The notes below the pieces were generated by a model. It had not been told where the DNA came from, searched no databases, and saw nothing but the letters and a program-made list of their open reading frames with translations. A stretch of 25,286 nucleotides of DNA from a virus. Shown piece after piece: positions 14,065-20,441 of the stretch. A program made the position numbers and the translations under genes. The stretch's first letter is position 1. Every line of letters starts with the position of its first letter. The DNA lies in the IMG/VR virus record IMGVR_UViG_3300031111_000227, positions 1 through 25,286 of that record; one strand, written 5' to 3'.

Positions 14065-14266
14065 ACCTAGGAGACCAGAGTGGTGGAAGAGGGACTGGAC
14101 GTTCGAAGGTCCTGGAGGATTCAAAGAGTATTGGGATGGTCTCTCTGTGCAGGAGCGTAAGGTTAAAAGAGGAGAGCTCCTAGATTACTTCATCCTGCTA
14201 TGCGCCTACAAACTAGATAGAGAGGCTGAAATGGAAGAGCTCGAAGAAGGGGGTCAAGATGTCTAG
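14057..14266 (+). CDS. Small Trp-rich protein, paralogue of the previous gene
   Basis: 69 residues. It shares with the product at 13840 the RPEWW start, a following FKxxW segment and a helix of similar length, so the two are probably tandem duplicates that diverged. The C-terminus is acidic (EMEELEEGG). Function unknown. Confidence 0.6.
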   Translation: MDEPRRPEWWKRDWTFEGPGGFKEYWDGLSVQERKVKRGELLDYFILLCAYKLDREAEMEELEEGGQDV

Positions 14267-14453
14267 AAAGAAACGTAGGTATGGTCTTTCGTTCTCGTGG
14301 AAGCGAGCGGTCGGCTTGTCTCAACGCAAGCAGAAGATAGCTCGTAAAATCGGTATTCCGCTAACAAGAGCCGGACGTCAGCGGAAAGTAGGTGCCCTTG
14401 TCCTGGGCGCCTTCCTAGGGCGTCGTGCGCGACGCAAGAAGAGGAGTAGATAG
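14259..14453 (+). CDS. Very basic small protein
   Basis: 64 residues with 24 Lys/Arg and no Asp or Glu. The middle (VGLSQRKQKIARKIGIPLT) looks helical. Such proteins usually bind nucleic acid. The SD is AAGGGGGT (14247-14254), 4 nt before the ATG. The next gene starts 1 bp after its stop. Role in DNA condensation or with the neighbouring recombination proteins is inference. Confidence 0.65.
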   Translation: MSRKKRRYGLSFSWKRAVGLSQRKQKIARKIGIPLTRAGRQRKVGALVLGAFLGRRARRKKRSR

Positions 14454-14454
14454 C

Positions 14455-15255
14455 ATGAAGAAGCTAAATAAAGAAGCGCTTGAACTTGAGGCCAAGTACC
14501 TTCGGCTCTTGGTGTATGGCGAGCCAGGTACAGGGAAGACGTGGTTCGGCGCGAGCGCAGCCCTTGATACTGTGTCCGCCCCAGTGTTGTTCCTGGAGTA
14601 TCGAGCACAGATAGGTTCGCTGCGTAGCAATCCGGACTTCGTCAAGGCGATCGACGAGAAGCAGTTGGTCATCCTGCAGCTGGATAAGTACAGCGAGCTC
14701 AACTACGTGTACACTTGGTTGAGCCAGGGTTGCCCAGAGAATCAGAACTTCGATGAGCTGTTTGACGCTCCGCCGAAGACGCTGGTCGTCGACTCGCTGA
14801 CAGAGCTGCAGCGGTCTGAGGTTATGCGCATCTCTGGCAACCAAGCGAACAAGTTCCTTACGGATGTTGATGCTCCACAGATCCAGCATTGGGGACAGCT
14901 CCTCAATCAGTTCACGCTGCTAGCAAATCTGTTCTACAAGCTCCCGATGCACGTGATCTTCATAGGTCTCGAGGATGTCGACTACGGGCCTAGGAACGTC
15001 GGGGAAGCTCCCACAATCCAGGGGTATCGCCTCGCGCTGCAGGGATCCAGTCAGCGTCAGTTCCCTGCGTACGCGATGACTGTCATGCGCCTAGACCGAG
15101 GTCCAAGAGGGTCGAACGTGCACTGCATCGGCTACACGAAGGCGGTACGCGCAAAGGCGAAGGAGCAGACTGGCTTTCTTCCCGCAAAGATCCCGGCTCC
15201 GTCTGTTCCGCAGCTGGTCAAGTACCTGCCTGGTAACGAGGAGGGAGGTGAATGA
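14455..15255 (+). CDS. Sak4-like RecA-fold ATPase (phage recombinase)
   Basis: 266 residues. Walker A is GEPGTGKT (22-29) and Walker B is KTLVVDSLTE (VVDS at 111-114). The compact RecA-like core without extra domains fits the Sak4 group of phage single-strand annealing/strand-exchange ATPases. The neighbours support this: a Cas4-like nuclease upstream and a DUF669-like ssDNA-binding protein downstream. Start ATG 14455 follows GAGGAG; the earlier in-frame start at 14425 would overlap the basic-protein gene. Confidence 0.75.
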   Translation: MKKLNKEALELEAKYLRLLVYGEPGTGKTWFGASAALDTVSAPVLFLEYRAQIGSLRSNPDFVKAIDEKQLVILQLDKYSELNYVYTWLSQGCPENQNFDELFDAPPKTLVVDSLTELQRSEVMRISGNQANKFLTDVDAPQIQHWGQLLNQFTLLANLFYKLPMHVIFIGLEDVDYGPRNVGEAPTIQGYRLALQGSSQRQFPAYAMTVMRLDRGPRGSNVHCIGYTKAVRAKAKEQTGFLPAKIPAPSVPQLVKYLPGNEEGGE

Positions 15256-15256
15256 G

Positions 15257-15676
15257 ATGATGTCTAAACTAGCAGCGTTAATGCTCTTCCTGCCGATGGT
15301 ATTTGGAGGAGTAGCTCAACAGGCCACCCCGATTCAGGCAGATGTGCCCTGGAGCCCTCCGATCGCTTATGAGGACCTAGTCGATTATCCTGGGCAGGAA
15401 GTTTCGTTCAAGGAGACGTACGTTGTTCGCGTGTCGTGGGTAGATCAGGCGCCTGCAGGAGTTCCACGGTATCGGCTTCTTCTAGCGACGAGGACCGAGG
15501 ACGGCTGGGATACGTACTCAGATCTGATCCTTGTGAGGGCAAACTCCTTGCCGGTAGCTCTAGAATCGTCTGGGAAGCTCTTGGCGATATCTGCTAAGAT
15601 AGTAGGTTCGTATTGCACTGTAGGTACATTTGATTGCGAACACGACTCGATACCGGCCTTAGAGCTGGTCCAGTAG
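15257..15676 (+). CDS. Secreted or lipid-free exported protein, function unknown
   Basis: 139 residues. MMSKLAALMLFLPMVFGGVA is a clear signal-peptide-like start with cleavage likely around residue 20-25. The mature part is beta-rich (YVVRVSWVD, YRLLLATRT, LILVRANSL) with a C-terminal Cys pair that could form a disulfide. No family recognised. Start at 15257 (or 15260) follows GGAGG by 8 nt. An exported protein between recombination genes is unusual and may act at the host envelope. Confidence 0.65.
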   Translation: MMSKLAALMLFLPMVFGGVAQQATPIQADVPWSPPIAYEDLVDYPGQEVSFKETYVVRVSWVDQAPAGVPRYRLLLATRTEDGWDTYSDLILVRANSLPVALESSGKLLAISAKIVGSYCTVGTFDCEHDSIPALELVQ

Positions 15677-15698
15677 AGGAGGTGATGCACATAAGGAC

Positions 15699-15730
15699 TA
15701 GGACGTAGGACGTAGGACCGTAGGACCGTA
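15699..15730. repeat. Short tandem repeats (TAGGACG / TAGGACCG) between genes
   Basis: Two 7-bp units TAGGACG are followed by two 8-bp units TAGGACCG in the gap between the exported-protein gene and the ssDNA-binding gene. A strong SD-like AGAGGAGGTG with an ATG right after it (15683) precedes them but leads only to a 7-codon frame that ends inside the repeat. Confidence 0.85.
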
Positions 15731-15764
15731 TTGGCTGAAACATATTCTCATGGAGGTAACAACT

Positions 15765-16253
15765 ATGTTCGGTAAAGACAAAGTAACTGAGGAAGCTTTT
15801 GAGGGTGAGGCCGTCGACATGTCCGGCGATGAAGGTTTCGAGGATGTGGAACTCTCTGGCCCTATCTCCCTCGACCTCGGCGCAGTTCGTGACGAGCCGG
15901 TTGCCGAAGGTTGGCACTCGGTCGAGATCGAGCGCTGCGAACCGAAGCTGTCTCGCCAGAAGAACCTGCCGAGTCTGTTCGTGATGGGGCGCGTCATTGA
16001 CGAGGGTGATATCGACTACAATCGCACGCTCGTCTGGAACTTGATGCTTGCTGGCGATGGCATGGTCTTCACGAAGCGCTGCTTCAAGGCACTCAACATG
16101 CCTGAGACCCTGAACTATCCGTCGCACCAGGCGCTGGCCGACGACCTTATCGGGCGGCAGGTCGACTGCAAGGTCAAGCACCGCACGTATCAGGGCAATC
16201 TGCAGGCGGCTGTCAACAACTGGCGCGCTATCACGCCCGACATCAGCTTCTAG
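15765..16253 (+). CDS. DUF669-like single-stranded DNA-binding protein
   Basis: 162 residues. A disordered acidic N-terminus (1-45) is followed by an OB-fold-like region with WHSVEIERCEPKLSRQ, LFVMGRVID, and VDCKVKHRTYQGNLQAAV (KxxxYxGN pattern of the DUF669 family). These proteins bind ssDNA and partner with Sak-type recombinases. ATG 15765 follows GGAGGT (15752-15757) at 7 nt; an ATG within that SD (15750) is rejected. A perfect hairpin follows. Confidence 0.65.
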   Translation: MFGKDKVTEEAFEGEAVDMSGDEGFEDVELSGPISLDLGAVRDEPVAEGWHSVEIERCEPKLSRQKNLPSLFVMGRVIDEGDIDYNRTLVWNLMLAGDGMVFTKRCFKALNMPETLNYPSHQALADDLIGRQVDCKVKHRTYQGNLQAAVNNWRAITPDISF

Positions 16254-16264
16254 ACCGTCTCGTG

Positions 16265-16296
16265 CTAGGGCAGGTGGGTTCGCTCACCTGCCCTAG
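16265..16296 (+). terminator. Perfect hairpin with UUCG loop after the ssDNA-binding gene
   Basis: CTAGGGCAGGTG (16265-16276) pairs with CACCTGCCCTAG (16285-16296) without mismatch, extended inside by a G-U and a G-C pair to close a UUCG loop. It lies 11 bp after the stop. Only TTCT follows, so termination may be partial; it likely separates recombination genes from the pathway genes. Confidence 0.75.
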
Positions 16297-16312
16297 TTCT
16301 AAGGAGATCGAA

Positions 16313-16783
16313 ATGAATAAGAAAGAAGAACGTAAAAAGAAGAGGAGGAAGGTTATCCTCGTCCTTAGCAGTATTATTGCAGTGCTGTGTTCCTGCTTAT
16401 TCCTAGTGGCGCTGTTAACATCAAGCCCTGAAGAAGCGGAACCAAAAGCACCTACGACCGAACCAACAAGTACGCAGGCTCCAACTGCTACACCTACGAC
16501 CGAACCAACAAGTACCCATATACCTACACTAGCTCCTACAAGTACACCTCTTCCAACTGTTCTTCCAGCCGCCCTTCCAACAGCCGTACCGCAGCCGGAT
16601 ACCTGGAGGTGCCCTGATTCGCTTGAGGGGGCTCAATACGTAGGTAGTATTCTCAGCGGAAAGTTCCATAGGAAGGGTTGTCGGCACGTAGAGCAGATAA
16701 AGCCAGAACATCGCATCTGTTTCGCCAATCGCGAGATCGCTATTGCTGCTGGCAGAACACCTTGCGGGACCTGCAACCCGTAA
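16313..16783 (+). CDS. Membrane-anchored protein with Thr/Pro stalk and Ada-like metal-binding domain
   Basis: 156 residues. A basic start (1-12), one membrane helix (13-36), a Thr/Pro-rich stalk (about 45-95) with a doubled PTTEPTST unit, and a C-terminal domain YVGSILSGKFHRKGCRHVEQ...AGRTPCGTCNP with H119, C123, C151 and C154. This last part matches small Ada-type zinc-binding domains found at the ends of many bacterial exported proteins. It is probably displayed outside the cytoplasm. SD AAGGAG, 6 nt from ATG 16313. Such stalks are common in Chloroflexota, a weak host clue. Confidence 0.7.
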   Translation: MNKKEERKKKRRKVILVLSSIIAVLCSCLFLVALLTSSPEEAEPKAPTTEPTSTQAPTATPTTEPTSTHIPTLAPTSTPLPTVLPAALPTAVPQPDTWRCPDSLEGAQYVGSILSGKFHRKGCRHVEQIKPEHRICFANREIAIAAGRTPCGTCNP

Positions 16784-16797
16784 CTAAGGAGATTACG

Positions 16798-17457
16798 ATG
16801 GAGATAGAACTAGTTACTGGGTACCTTGAGGATACTGTAGAGGGGCTTCCCCTAGAGTTCAAGGTAAATAAGGCGCTACAGGAAGGTTGGCGGCTTGTAG
16901 GGTCCCCGCTGCTGCTTCCGAATTGTGTAGAAGCTAAAGGTGTCCAGATGTTAGTCAAGTATTCCGCGGAGGAGCAAAACATGCCCAACAACAGTAGAGC
17001 GTTTATCAACTACGATCAGCGGTTTGAACCGCAGGAGGAGGATTACATGGACGGACTTACGAAGCTCGGAGACCCGGGGGCTAAACCAGAGCGAACCCTC
17101 GAGGTGTTCTCTATCGGTCGCACCTCCCTGTTTCCGGTCGAAGTGGAGATGGAGTGCACAGAGTTCACTTGCCGATGCCCTGTGACCAATCAACCTGACT
17201 GGGCTCGCATCACCATCAAGTACACTCCGAAGCATTACGTCATCGAGAGCAAGAGCCTCAAGCTATACCTTGAGACGTTTCGTGACGAAGGTATCTTTCA
17301 CGAGCACCTCGCACAAGACATCCTAACAGACGTCGTTAGGTATGCTACTCCTGTAGATGCCAGCGTTACAGTGCACTTCAACACACGTGGCGGTATTGCG
17401 ATCAGCGCAACAGCTAGCTGGGATGGTCGCAACTCGGCGTCACCTTTAAACAGATAG
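16798..17457 (+). CDS. queF: QueF-type preQ0 reductase fused to a DUF1737-like domain
   Basis: 219 residues. Residues 2-55 (LVTGYL...VNKALQEGWRLVG...MLVKY) resemble DUF1737. Residues 84-219 are a short QueF: C127 in CRCPVTNQPD is the catalytic Cys, D134 follows, ESKSLKLY (150-157) is the family motif, and FHEH and RGGI are conserved. QueF reduces preQ0 to preQ1 with NADPH. An internal SD (AGGAGGAG, 17033-17040) and in-frame ATG at 17047 (M84) would make a stand-alone 136-residue QueF. It sits directly before queC. Start 16798 has AAGGAG 7-12 nt upstream. Confidence 0.85.
   Translation: MEIELVTGYLEDTVEGLPLEFKVNKALQEGWRLVGSPLLLPNCVEAKGVQMLVKYSAEEQNMPNNSRAFINYDQRFEPQEEDYMDGLTKLGDPGAKPERTLEVFSIGRTSLFPVEVEMECTEFTCRCPVTNQPDWARITIKYTPKHYVIESKSLKLYLETFRDEGIFHEHLAQDILTDVVRYATPVDASVTVHFNTRGGIAISATASWDGRNSASPLNR
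17033..17049 (+). promoter_or_regulatory. Internal SD and start codon within queF
   Basis: AGGAGGAG (17033-17040), 6 nt spacer and ATG (17047), in frame with the fusion gene, exactly at the border where QueF homology begins. It is as good as any gene start in this window and may give a second, shorter product. Confidence 0.6.
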
Positions 17458-17470
17458 AGAGGAGATTGAG

Positions 17471-18127
17471 ATGCATGTAGTCGTTCTTTCAAGTGGAGGG
17501 TTGGACTCTACAACCCTTGTCTACTATCTACTGAAACTAGGGCACGTACCGCACTTGCTGTATATAGCCTACGGTCAACGCCACTCCAAAGAGGAGGAGT
17601 TCTCGCGGACGGTAGCGGCTAACCTAGGTCTCGGATGGACAAAGGTTGAACTTGGGCTCGTCCTTGAATCGTCGGCGCTAACGAACCAGGAGCTCGAGAT
17701 ACCTTCTGGCAACTACACAACTGAGAGTCTCAAGGTAACAGTCGTCCCGAACAGAAACGCGATCTTTGCGAACATTGCGGCAGCCGTCGCAGCTGATCAC
17801 AGAGCAGAGGCGATAGCGCTTGCTGTGCACGCTGGAGATCATCCAGTGTATCGCGACTGTAGACCTGAGTTCATAGGGGGCCTTAAAAAGTTTCTGTCGC
17901 TATCACTGGACAACCCCCTTGACGTTATGGCCCCGTTCGTCTACATTCCGAAGGCGGCCATCGTCCTGCTAGGGGATATCTTAAACGTTCCTTTCGACCT
18001 CACGTGGAGCTGTTATAAGGGCGAGGAGCTGCACTGCGGTACCTGCTCGACGTGCCGAGACCGTATGGAGGCCTTTGCGAAGGCCGGCGTTCCCGATCCT
18101 ACACCTTACGGCATATGGAAGATTTGA
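17471..18127 (+). CDS. queC: 7-cyano-7-deazaguanine (preQ0) synthase QueC
   Basis: 218 residues. The PP-loop SGGLDST (8-14) binds ATP; VVPNRNAIFANIA is the family core; the C-terminus carries the zinc Cys set CYKGEELHCGTCSTC. QueC turns 7-carboxy-7-deazaguanine into preQ0 using ATP and ammonia. Full length for the family. GAGGAG SD, 13 bp after queF. Its TGA overlaps the start of a mini membrane gene (TGATG). Confidence 0.95.
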   Translation: MHVVVLSSGGLDSTTLVYYLLKLGHVPHLLYIAYGQRHSKEEEFSRTVAANLGLGWTKVELGLVLESSALTNQELEIPSGNYTTESLKVTVVPNRNAIFANIAAAVAADHRAEAIALAVHAGDHPVYRDCRPEFIGGLKKFLSLSLDNPLDVMAPFVYIPKAAIVLLGDILNVPFDLTWSCYKGEELHCGTCSTCRDRMEAFAKAGVPDPTPYGIWKI

Positions 18128-18213
18128 TGGGCGAATTACCGATAGATGATAGAGTGCTATGGAGCGTGATCGTGCTGGGACTAGCAGTGGTCACGATACT
18201 AATCTCGAGGTGA
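18127..18213 (+). CDS. 28-residue membrane peptide between queC and queD
   Basis: MGELPIDDRVLWSVIVLGLA... has a short acidic start and one hydrophobic segment (about 10-26). The start overlaps the queC stop as TGATG and the stop lies 3 bp before queD, so it is in the pathway operon. Small size leaves doubt, but position and composition match the other mini membrane genes. Confidence 0.45.
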   Translation: MGELPIDDRVLWSVIVLGLAVVTILISR

Positions 18214-18216
18214 AAT

Positions 18217-18555
18217 ATGAGACTATACTTGAAGAGGAAGTTCGCAGCTTCACATAAGCTAGACCTTCCCTACGCAAGCAAATGCGGTAAGCTCCACGGC
18301 CACACGTGGGTAGTAGAAGTGTGGCTCGAAGGGCCAATTAACGAGGACGGGATGGTAGTTGACTTTCAGGTAATAAAGGAAATGATCGACACCTTCGATC
18401 ATACGTATCTGAATGACTGCATCCCCTTCTACAACTCAGGTGCGAATCCTACGGCTGAAAACCTGGCGCTGTTCTTTATCCGTACGATTCCTCATGCTAT
18501 ACAGGTACGGGTCTGGGAGTCCGAGGATGCGTACGCTGAGGAGTTCAGACCATGA
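18217..18555 (+). CDS. queD: 6-carboxy-tetrahydropterin synthase QueD
   Basis: 112 residues, a normal length. Zinc ligands H13 (FAASH), H27 and H29 (LHGH) and catalytic C23 are present, as are FDHTYLND, PTAENLA and VWESEDAYAE. QueD converts dihydroneopterin triphosphate (product of FolE) into 6-carboxy-tetrahydropterin. The stop overlaps queE by 4 bp (ATGA). Confidence 0.93.
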   Translation: MRLYLKRKFAASHKLDLPYASKCGKLHGHTWVVEVWLEGPINEDGMVVDFQVIKEMIDTFDHTYLNDCIPFYNSGANPTAENLALFFIRTIPHAIQVRVWESEDAYAEEFRP

Positions 18556-19190
18556 CCGTCTATAGGATTTCAGAGATCTACCGCACGATGCAGGGTGAGG
18601 GTTGGTGGGCAGGGATGCCTTGTACGCTTGTACGATTCCAGGGGTGCAACTTGAGCTGTCCGTTCTGTGACACTAAGGAGTCGATCGACCAGACTTCTGG
18701 TGAGCAACTTAACCTATTACAGCTCTTCAATCGGATTAGCGACGTCCACGTTAAAGGGCAGATGATCTTGATCACAGGGGGCGAGCCGACACTTCAACCC
18801 CTAGAACAATTAGTCAAGGTCCTGTACCCACTAGGGCCAGTGCATCTTGAGACGAATGGAACCCAGCCCCTATCAGGGGACGTTATGTTCAACTGGACAG
18901 CTGTAAGCCCCAAGATTACTTGGTGCGGTGAAGATGCAAAACCAGTCCAGAGCATGCTCGGCCGCGCTGACGAGATAAAGTGGCTCGTCGGTAAGGAGCA
19001 GGACATCGAGGAGTTGAAAGCCTTCCTAGAGGAGGTTAGTTCCCTGGGTTTCGCTGATGGTCCTTTCAAGCGCGTAACGTTACAGCCTATTTCGCAATCA
19101 GGCCAAGCAACCGAGATAGCATATCAGGCGTGTCTCGAGTACGGTTGGCGGCTCAGCCTGCAGATGCACAAGTACCTCGGTAAGCCGTAA
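18552..19190 (+). CDS. queE: 7-carboxy-7-deazaguanine synthase QueE (radical SAM)
   Basis: 212 residues. The radical SAM cluster motif is C-x3-C-x2-C in GCNLSCPFCDT; ITGGEPTLQ is the SAM-binding GGE motif; MQGEGWWAGMPCTLVRFQG is the family's usual opening. QueE makes 7-carboxy-7-deazaguanine from 6-carboxy-tetrahydropterin. Translationally coupled to queD. The next small gene starts 1 bp after its stop. Confidence 0.93.
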   Translation: MTVYRISEIYRTMQGEGWWAGMPCTLVRFQGCNLSCPFCDTKESIDQTSGEQLNLLQLFNRISDVHVKGQMILITGGEPTLQPLEQLVKVLYPLGPVHLETNGTQPLSGDVMFNWTAVSPKITWCGEDAKPVQSMLGRADEIKWLVGKEQDIEELKAFLEEVSSLGFADGPFKRVTLQPISQSGQATEIAYQACLEYGWRLSLQMHKYLGKP

Positions 19191-19191
19191 C

Positions 19192-19407
19192 ATGAAGACG
19201 TGTAGACATTGCGGTCGGGAGTTCGAATATGGAAAATACTACTGGCAGAGCTGTTGCGACGCCTGTGCGCAGGAGCACAAGAACGACTGGCCGATAGAAG
19301 GTGACACGTGAGGCATCTGCGGCGGAGAGATAGTTTATCTCTACACGAGGGAGTACGAAGCACACTACGAATGCCCTGAGTGCAACGCTCGTTGGGCCTA
19401 TGACTGA
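19192..19407 (+). CDS. Two-zinc-motif mini protein interrupted by an in-frame UGA
   Basis: From ATG 19192 the frame gives a 39-residue zinc protein (C4-x2-C7, C21/C22-x2-C25) ending in TGA at 19309-19311. The same frame continues as GICGGEIVYLYTREYEAHYE, then CPEC, to a TGA at 19405-19407. This second part is a zinc ribbon lacking only its first Cys, and the UGA stands exactly there (UGA-x2-C). It has no start codon of its own. A 7-bp hairpin with a G-first loop lies 15 nt after the UGA. Options are selenocysteine readthrough, a nonsense mutation, a sequencing error, or just the 39-residue product. No good SD. Confidence 0.5.
19326..19342 (+). other. Hairpin downstream of the in-frame UGA
   Basis: AGAGATA (19326-19332) and TATCTCT (19336-19342) form a perfect 7-bp stem with loop GTT. 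The loop starts 21 nt after the UGA and its first base is G, which fits what is generally described for bacterial selenocysteine insertion elements. Palindromes this short also arise by chance. Confidence 0.35.
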
Positions 19408-19416
19408 GTGAATCTT

Positions 19417-19600
19417 TAGCGCATTGTATGAGGAACGGTGCACTATCAAGATATAAGGAGAAACATATGTTGAAAAAACTACTACCTACCGTTACGATCC
19501 TGCTCGTGCTTGTCGGCATCACGGCATCAAGTATGCTCTTGATGACGCCGCCTGACAGCTCCGCTATGCCTCTGCTCGACGTTACGCCTACAGAACCTCC
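19417..19600 (+). repeat. 5' block of cassette 1 (direct repeat)
   Basis: 184 bp covering the 5' untranslated region, SD and signal-peptide codons of the gene at 19467. It is repeated at 20258-20441 (offset 841 bp) with only one difference (GTT versus GCT in codon 39). Confidence 0.95.
19418..19442 (+). repeat. 25-bp inverted repeat, copy 1 (forward)
   Basis: Begins AGCGCATTG and ends GGTGCA. Its exact reverse complement is at 20162-20186, so the pair brackets the gene at 19467. Confidence 0.95.
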
Positions 19601-20123
19601 TCTAGTCCCTGACCACCTCTACCGTGTAGGCGTATATCACACAACTGACTATGGCTGCGACAACTGTGGCTTCTCAGGCACTGTGGATGACATCGACAGC
19701 TGTTACACCTGCAAGTACGCCTCGAGTCACCTAAACACGAACAAGTGTACTCAGATTCCAGTGTCGTACTGCCGCACTGCTAACGGTTTCGCTCCTGATT
19801 ATGTCCTGTACTGGGCTAACGGCGAGTTCCGGTGGCACTACGGCCTCTCAGGCCAATACTTCTTCGGCTCCAACTTCGTGACCGACGAATACTACGGCTA
19901 TGGCGGCGAGTACTGGTGGGAGTACCCAGTGACTGACGAGGACCAAGAGACGGTCTATTACAAGGAGTTCGACGAATGGACTGTCGAGGCCGAGGTACAT
20001 GAGGACGCGTACTGGGACAAAGAGTGGTGGTCTCAGTACCTCGGGGGCCTCGAGGGAGCATACTGGGACACCTGGAACGTACAGTTCCGATGGGCTGAGT
20101 GTAAGGGTACTGTCTGCCCGTAA
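19467..20123 (+). CDS. Secreted Cys/aromatic-rich protein, cassette copy 1
   Basis: 218 residues. MLKKLLPTVTILLVLVGITA is a signal or anchor segment, followed by a Pro-rich spacer to residue 45. The mature part is rich in Tyr, Trp, Asp and Gly, with eight Cys, several in pairs (CDNC, CYTC). It shares blocks with the product at 20308: VDDIDxCYxC, ASSHL, LYWANG, FFGSNF/YFGANF, and a WA(E/D)C...CP end. SD AAGGAG, 6 nt from ATG 19467. No family recognised. It probably acts outside the cytoplasm. It interrupts the deazaguanine operon. Confidence 0.75.
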   Translation: MLKKLLPTVTILLVLVGITASSMLLMTPPDSSAMPLLDVTPTEPPLVPDHLYRVGVYHTTDYGCDNCGFSGTVDDIDSCYTCKYASSHLNTNKCTQIPVSYCRTANGFAPDYVLYWANGEFRWHYGLSGQYFFGSNFVTDEYYGYGGEYWWEYPVTDEDQETVYYKEFDEWTVEAEVHEDAYWDKEWWSQYLGGLEGAYWDTWNVQFRWAECKGTVCP

Positions 20124-20213
20124 CTGTTCGAACACGTCTTTGATCTAGTGTAAGAGGAACCTGCACCGTTCCTCATACAATGCGCTAAAACTTTCGAAAG
20201 GAGAAAGGAGATA
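20124..20213 (+). repeat. 3' block of cassette 1 (direct repeat)
   Basis: 90 bp of non-coding DNA after the stop, repeated at 20992-21081 (offset 868 bp) with only about two differences. It ends in an SD-like AAAGGAGATA; here no gene follows this SD, while in the second copy it serves folE. Confidence 0.95.
20162..20186 (-). repeat. 25-bp inverted repeat, copy 2 (reverse)
   Basis: Exact reverse complement of copy 1, after the first cassette gene. With copy 3 (20259-20283) it could also form an intergenic 25-bp stem around a 72-nt loop. Confidence 0.95.
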
Positions 20214-20257
20214 ACACTGGAAAACAACTTAACCTCGGCTTTCAAGTCGTCAGTCAC

Positions 20258-20441
20258 TAGCGCATTGTATGAGGAACGGTGCACTATCAAGATATAAGGA
20301 GAAACATATGTTGAAAAAACTACTACCTACCGTTACGATCCTGCTCGTGCTTGTCGGCATCACGGCATCAAGTATGCTCTTGATGACGCCGCCTGACAGC
20401 TCCGCTATGCCTCTGCTCGACGCTACGCCTACAGAACCTCC
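20258..20441 (+). repeat. 5' block of cassette 2 (direct repeat)
   Basis: Second copy of the block at 19417-19600, one base different over 184 bp, covering leader, SD and the first 44-45 codons of the gene at 20308. Confidence 0.95.
20259..20283 (+). repeat. 25-bp inverted repeat, copy 3 (forward)
   Basis: Identical to copy 1, upstream of the second cassette gene; the matching reverse copy is at 21030-21054. Confidence 0.95.

Noticed and set aside
15683-15706. ATG immediately after a strong AGAGGAGGTG
   Set aside because: No spacing between SD and ATG and only seven codons before a stop inside the TAGGACG repeats.
19309-19311. Altered genetic code (TGA as Trp or Gly) to explain the in-frame UGA
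   Set aside because: Many well-supported genes here end in TGA (for example queC, queE neighbours, folE) and none of the large enzymes has an internal TGA.
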